This document shows positions 60,412 to 64,000 of a DNA stretch of 64,000 nt, in pieces. Position 1 is the first letter of the stretch; every line of letters begins with the position of its first letter. Location of the stretch: the NCBI GenBank assembly GCA_012719495.1, contig JAAYAG010000055.1:1-64000 (forward strand), written 5' to 3'. The notes beneath the pieces were generated by a model. The model was not told the DNA's origin. It searched no databases and was given only the letters and a program-made list of their open reading frames with translations. This stretch comes from Bacteroidales bacterium (GTDB lineage: Bacteria; Bacteroidota; Bacteroidia; Bacteroidales; Prolixibacteraceae). Made by a program: the position numbers and the translations under genes.

Positions 60412-61362
60412 TTATTTAATCCGTTCACTGTTCTCATCGTAAAAAAAGAACCCTTTTCCACCGTCGAGCCCAAAGCGATGTTGTCTAATCATCTTTTTTA
60501 TCAGCGGGTTTGGTTTATATCGCGCTTCGCCGAATTCGTTGAACAGGTTTTCCATCCAACGCACGGTACGTTCGAGCCCCATAATATCAGCAAGAGCAAA
60601 AGGTCCAAGGCGCATCCCATAACCTGTCATCATAAGTTGTTCAATATCCTCAATATTCCCGGCACCTTCGAGGACTAATTGGCAAGCTTCGTTCAACATA
60701 ATGGAATACATTCTTACGCTTATTCTTCCAGCCGATTCTTCTACAGGAATTGGTTTGCGTTTCACCATTTTAATAAACTGGCTTACTTTTTCAAATGCTT
60801 CATCCGAAGTATGCAGTCCCTTGGTGATTTCAACAATACGCGAATCAACCGAATTTATCATGAAGTGAATGCTTATACACCGATCCTTATATTTCAGATT
60901 TTCAGCTAGTTCAGAAATCATTACTGTAGTAGAATTCGACGCAATAATGCATGTTGGAGAAACCACCTTTTCAATATCTTCAAAAACTTTGCGTCGCGAA
61001 TCCACGCTGCGACCAATGCTGGTGAGTGATGCTGTTTCAACAACTAAATCGCAATCTTTCATATCTTTAAGAGAAGTTGTTGCCTTTATTCTCGACATAA
61101 CAGCCTTTTTCTCAGAAACAGTAGCACCCCAATTTCTTATTCGACTTTCCATAATATCAGAAATTGAATTCAATGATTTTGTGATTTTTTCAGGAGTAGC
61201 CTCCCAGAACAATACATCCATTCCGTATGAACTGCATACTCTGGCAATATATTGCCCATCGTTTCCACAACCTACGATACCAACTTTGGAAAATAGTTTT
61301 CCCGATTTCTTCTCCTTGCTTAGCCCATACTCCTCAATGGGTTCAATTATCTTTTCTGCCAT
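60412..61362 (-). CDS. 3-hydroxyacyl-CoA (3-hydroxybutyryl-CoA) dehydrogenase
   Basis: NAD-dependent oxidoreductase of the 3-hydroxyacyl-CoA dehydrogenase family. The Rossmann motif GIVGCGNDGQYIA and the acidic residue in LFWEAT suggest NADH specificity. The catalytic segment ASNSTTVMISEL is followed by SIHFMINSV (His kept, loop differs by one residue from the usual HFFNPV) and VEITKG. The C-terminal dimer domain has LNEACQLVLEGAGN and LGPFALADIMGLE. ATG 61362 is used; upstream in-frame sequence runs into pta. It sits between pta and ackA, which suggests acyl-CoA metabolism linked to fermentation. 316 residues. Confidence 0.9.
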   Translation of the reverse strand: MAEKIIEPIEEYGLSKEKKSGKLFSKVGIVGCGNDGQYIARVCSSYGMDVLFWEATPEKITKSLNSISDIMESRIRNWGATVSEKKAVMSRIKATTSLKDMKDCDLVVETASLTSIGRSVDSRRKVFEDIEKVVSPTCIIASNSTTVMISELAENLKYKDRCISIHFMINSVDSRIVEITKGLHTSDEAFEKVSQFIKMVKRKPIPVEESAGRISVRMYSIMLNEACQLVLEGAGNIEDIEQLMMTGYGMRLGPFALADIMGLERTVRWMENLFNEFGEARYKPNPLIKKMIRQHRFGLDGGKGFFFYDENSERIK

Positions 61363-61372
61363 TTTAGACTTT

Positions 61373-62371
61373 TTAAAATTTATTAGCGGCTTGATTTGCA
61401 GTGATTGCCACCATATTAACAATATCAGAAACCGAACATCCCCGAGACAAATCGTTGATTGGGGCAGCCATTCCCTGCAATACTGGCCCTACCGCTTCGG
61501 CTCCGGCCAAACGTTGCACTAATTTATATCCAATATTACCCGATTCAAGACCTGGGAATATCAGTACGTTGGCTTTTCCTGCCACTTTGCTGCCTGGAGC
61601 TTTCAACTCGCCAACTTCTTTAACCAGTGCGGCATCGAGTTGGAGTTCGCCATCGATCATCAGTTCAGGAGCCATCTGCTGAGCTAATTCTGTCGCTTTT
61701 CTTACCTTGTCGACTAACGGATGTTTTGCACTTCCTTTGCTTGAAAAGCTTAAAAGGGCTACCCGAGGTTCCATTCCGGTAATAGCTCTGGCCGTTTTAG
61801 CTGTTGTAACAGCAATTTCGGCAAGTTGTTCGGCACTAGGATCAGGCAACACGGCACAATCGGCAAAAACAAGGATACCATCGGCTCCAAATTTTTGATC
61901 GACAAACATAAAGAATGCACCAGAGACAACACTGCTCCCTGGGGCTGTTTTTACAAACTGAAAAGCAGGCCGGAGAACATCGCCTGTGGAATTAATTGCT
62001 CCAGCAAGTTCACCGTCAGCGTCGCCACATTTGATCATCATTGCCCCAAAACAAAGCGGATCGTTAAGCATTTTTAACGCATCATCGTGGCTTAATCCCT
62101 TTTCTTTCCTGATCTCAACCATTTTTTCTGCGTATTTTTCCCTCTGCAAATCGGTTGTTGGGTCAATTATTTCAGCCCCGGATATATCTACATTAAGTTC
62201 TGCCGATTTTTGCTCAACTTCAGCCTTGTTTCCCAATAAAATTAGTCTGGCTAGTTTCTCTTTGATAATAATTTGCGCAGCCTTTAACGTTCTTGGTTCT
62301 GTTCCTTCGGGAAGTACAATTCTCATATTGTACTTGGCTGCATTTTGTTTAATTTGTTTCAGTAAATCCAT
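61373..62371 (-). CDS. pta: Phosphate acetyltransferase
   Basis: Makes acetyl phosphate and CoA from acetyl-CoA. The 332-residue single-domain form (no N-terminal DRTGG or BioD-like extension) shows the catalytic-domain motifs IVLPEGTEPRTLKAA, ALLSFSSKGSAKHPLVDKV, and the C-terminal GNIGYKLVQRLAGAEAVGPV followed by LSRGCSVSDIVNM. It is the first gene of the acetate operon. A GTG one codon upstream is possible. Confidence 0.95.
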   Translation of the reverse strand: MDLLKQIKQNAAKYNMRIVLPEGTEPRTLKAAQIIIKEKLARLILLGNKAEVEQKSAELNVDISGAEIIDPTTDLQREKYAEKMVEIRKEKGLSHDDALKMLNDPLCFGAMMIKCGDADGELAGAINSTGDVLRPAFQFVKTAPGSSVVSGAFFMFVDQKFGADGILVFADCAVLPDPSAEQLAEIAVTTAKTARAITGMEPRVALLSFSSKGSAKHPLVDKVRKATELAQQMAPELMIDGELQLDAALVKEVGELKAPGSKVAGKANVLIFPGLESGNIGYKLVQRLAGAEAVGPVLQGMAAPINDLSRGCSVSDIVNMVAITANQAANKF

Positions 62372-62401
62372 CACTTACTCTATTTCTGGTAAAAAGAAGT
62401 A

Positions 62402-62409
62402 CAAAAGTA
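62402..62409 (-). promoter_or_regulatory. -7-like promoter box for the pta operon
   Basis: The minus strand reads TACTTTTG, matching TAnnTTTG, about 30 nt upstream of pta. Confidence 0.45.
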
Positions 62410-62566
62410 ACCTTTTTGTCCGCTTGTTATAATTGAAAAAAGTCATTTCGACGATATTTTTCAAAATTTTTAATTTTCATAGAAGTTAGCTATTCGTAAG
62501 GTGAAAATCAATATTCATGCGATTCTTAAAAATCGTGAAATTCGGATCAACGGTCTCTAAAAGTGT

Positions 62567-62574
62567 TATTTTTG
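62567..62574 (+). promoter_or_regulatory. -7-like promoter box for the right-end TPR gene
   Basis: TATTTTTG matches TAnnTTTG, 21 nt upstream of ATG 62595. Confidence 0.45.
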
Positions 62575-62594
62575 AGAAGATTTACACGATAATT

Positions 62595-64000
62595 ATGAGA
62601 AAATCCATCACAATACTTTTGCTTTTTTTAGCACAACTTGCATTTAGTCAGATCAATACTAACAATGTAATTCACACCGGACGTAGCCGCTTATACTTTG
62701 GAAACTATGTTGGAGCAATTGAAAGTTTCAACATGGTTATTAAAATGAAGCCTTATTTACCTGAACCTTATTTTTATAGAGGAGTGGCCAAATTAGAACT
62801 TGATGATTTTAGGGGGGCCAAGGAAGACTTGGATAAGGCACTGGAGATTAAGCCTTTTTTTTCGGATGCAATTATGTACCGGGGTATTGTAAACTATAAC
62901 TTAAAGAACTTTCAGGCGGCGCTCGATGATTATTCCAGTGCAATGGAATTAGGAGGGGAAAATGCTGATTTGTTGAACAATCGTGGAATTTGTAAAGCGG
63001 CTTTACGAGATTTTGAAGGGGCTATTGACGATTATTCAAAATCTATAAAATTGAAAGCTAAGAATTACAATGCCTATTTGAACCGAAGTATTGCTTACCA
63101 GATTCAAAAACAATGGGATAAAGCCATCGCCGACTGTAATCAGTTGATAAGATTAAAACCAAATTCTCCAATGGGATACATAAGTCGTGGTTTGGTGAAA
63201 ATTGAAAAGCAAGATTATGCCAGCGCTTTACGCGACTTTGATGTAGCAGTTTCTTTCGATCATAATAATGCTTTTGCTTATCAAAACCGAGGGATGGTAA
63301 AACAAGAGTTGGGTAGCTATGAAGCAGCCATTATGGATTACGATGAAGCGTTAAAACTAGATCCTTACATGGCCAGTGCTTATTTTAATCGGGGAATTGC
63401 CAAAGAAATGTTAGGTCGCGATGGATACCAAAAAGATTATGATACCGCTTCGCTCCTCGATCCTCGCTTTGCCAAACGCCCATGGCAAACTAAAGAAGAG
63501 ATTGAAAAAGAAGCAGCTGCACAGCAACAACAGATCAAAGCCTGGCAACAAGCTCAAAAATCGGGCAATAAGCAGCCTGCGGCCACTGCCCTTCCCGATT
63601 CATTATCGCCTGCCGATTCTACCATGAAAAAGATTGATGTTGAAGAATTGAAACGCCGTAAAATAAGGGCAAACCTCGCCGTGGAAGACAGCCGTGAAAA
63701 ACCTCTTTTCAGTGATGAGAATATTGAAAAAGTGAGCGTTCAGGATCGTAATATTGAGATTACCCTCCTGCCCAATTTCGAAATCTCTACAATCCAAAAA
63801 AATAATTCAAGCAACGAAAATGTAGGATATTTCAACCTGATTATTGAAAACCTGAATGCCCAAAACAATTATGAACCCTACTTAACTATCACCAATAATC
63901 CCGATCGTTCGGTTTCTTCAATGGAATTCTTTTCTAATCAGATTCTTATGTTTAGCGAAAGAATTCGTGTAAATGAAACTTTTTCAGATAATTACTTTTA
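62595..64000 (+). CDS. Exported tetratricopeptide repeat protein, cut by the window edge
   Basis: The frame stays open to the last base, so at least 468 residues are encoded and the end is missing. The N-terminus is a signal peptide (ending near AFSQ). Residues about 25-290 form seven or eight TPR units with the pattern GNYVGAIESFN, DDFRGAKEDLDKALEI, KNFQAALDDYSSAM, RDFEGAIDDYSKSI, QDYASALRDFDVAV and GSYEAAIMDYDEAL. A Gln-rich linker (about 305-335) and a beta-rich C-terminal region follow. It is probably a periplasmic or outer-membrane scaffold protein. It is divergent from pta. Confidence 0.85.
   Translation, partial: MRKSITILLLFLAQLAFSQINTNNVIHTGRSRLYFGNYVGAIESFNMVIKMKPYLPEPYFYRGVAKLELDDFRGAKEDLDKALEIKPFFSDAIMYRGIVNYNLKNFQAALDDYSSAMELGGENADLLNNRGICKAALRDFEGAIDDYSKSIKLKAKNYNAYLNRSIAYQIQKQWDKAIADCNQLIRLKPNSPMGYISRGLVKIEKQDYASALRDFDVAVSFDHNNAFAYQNRGMVKQELGSYEAAIMDYDEALKLDPYMASAYFNRGIAKEMLGRDGYQKDYDTASLLDPRFAKRPWQTKEEIEKEAAAQQQQIKAWQQAQKSGNKQPAATALPDSLSPADSTMKKIDVEELKRRKIRANLAVEDSREKPLFSDENIEKVSVQDRNIEITLLPNFEISTIQKNNSSNENVGYFNLIIENLNAQNNYEPYLTITNNPDRSVSSMEFFSNQILMFSERIRVNETFSDNYF

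Overview
The window looks like a chromosomal segment of a Bacteroidota bacterium, probably Bacteroidales or Marinilabiliales-like. This rests on families largely confined to that phylum (DUF4924, DUF4249 next to a TonB-dependent receptor, DUF2027-Smr, head-GIN lipoproteins, DUF4465, the 1469-codon TamB) and on repeated promoter elements matching the phylum's TAnnTTTG -7 box. Most starts have an A-rich upstream region rather than a Shine-Dalgarno sequence. Coding density is high and composition is even. I see no tRNA, rRNA, CRISPR array, insertion sequence or prophage.

Layout. 0.2-4 kb: a large lipoprotein with a degenerate alpha/beta-hydrolase fold, preceded by a perfect 13-bp inverted repeat, and an orphan histidine kinase. 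4-16 kb, mostly minus strand: carB; a Crp/Fnr regulator - DUF6132 - lipoprotein thioredoxin operon; a bleomycin-hydrolase-type peptidase; tag with DUF4924; yidC and pyrG. 16-25.5 kb: FkbM methyltransferase, a five-repeat DUF349 protein, trmD, DUF2027-Smr, an isoprenylcysteine-methyltransferase-like protein, guaB, corA and a MATE exporter. 26-34.7 kb: a cobalamin riboswitch in front of a DUF4465 lipoprotein, TPR proteins, glycerate kinase, a RelA-type (p)ppGpp enzyme, an iron alcohol dehydrogenase, a small membrane protein and a GIN lipoprotein. 34.7-47.9 kb: argF, exbB-exbD-tonB, tamB, tsaD, a TonB receptor with its DUF4249 partner, and ftsE. 48-64 kb: a 1011-residue TPR protein with an outer-membrane barrel, gyrB, a LOG-family protein, small enzymes, a gene-poor stretch at 58.0-58.85 kb, the acetate operon pta - 3-hydroxyacyl-CoA dehydrogenase - ackA, and a TPR protein that runs off the right edge.

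How genes work together. exbB-exbD-tonB can energise TonB receptors such as the one at 43.6 kb. TamB, YidC and the barrel proteins belong to envelope assembly. pta and ackA make acetate and ATP from acetyl-CoA. carB, argF, pyrG and guaB serve pyrimidine, arginine and purine synthesis from separate loci.

No large unknown multi-gene system stands out. The most promising new signal is the corA leader (about 23009-23136): a 16-codon upstream ORF beginning Met-Asp-Glu-Gly-Pro, followed by two mutually exclusive hairpins, one of which perfectly masks the corA ribosome binding site. This resembles the logic of enterobacterial mgtL. Other points of interest are a riboswitch-controlled solitary DUF4465 lipoprotein, the 13-bp inverted repeat at the left end, a RelA with a damaged hydrolase site, a tamB gene without a normal start codon, and a 3-hydroxyacyl-CoA dehydrogenase inserted between pta and ackA.
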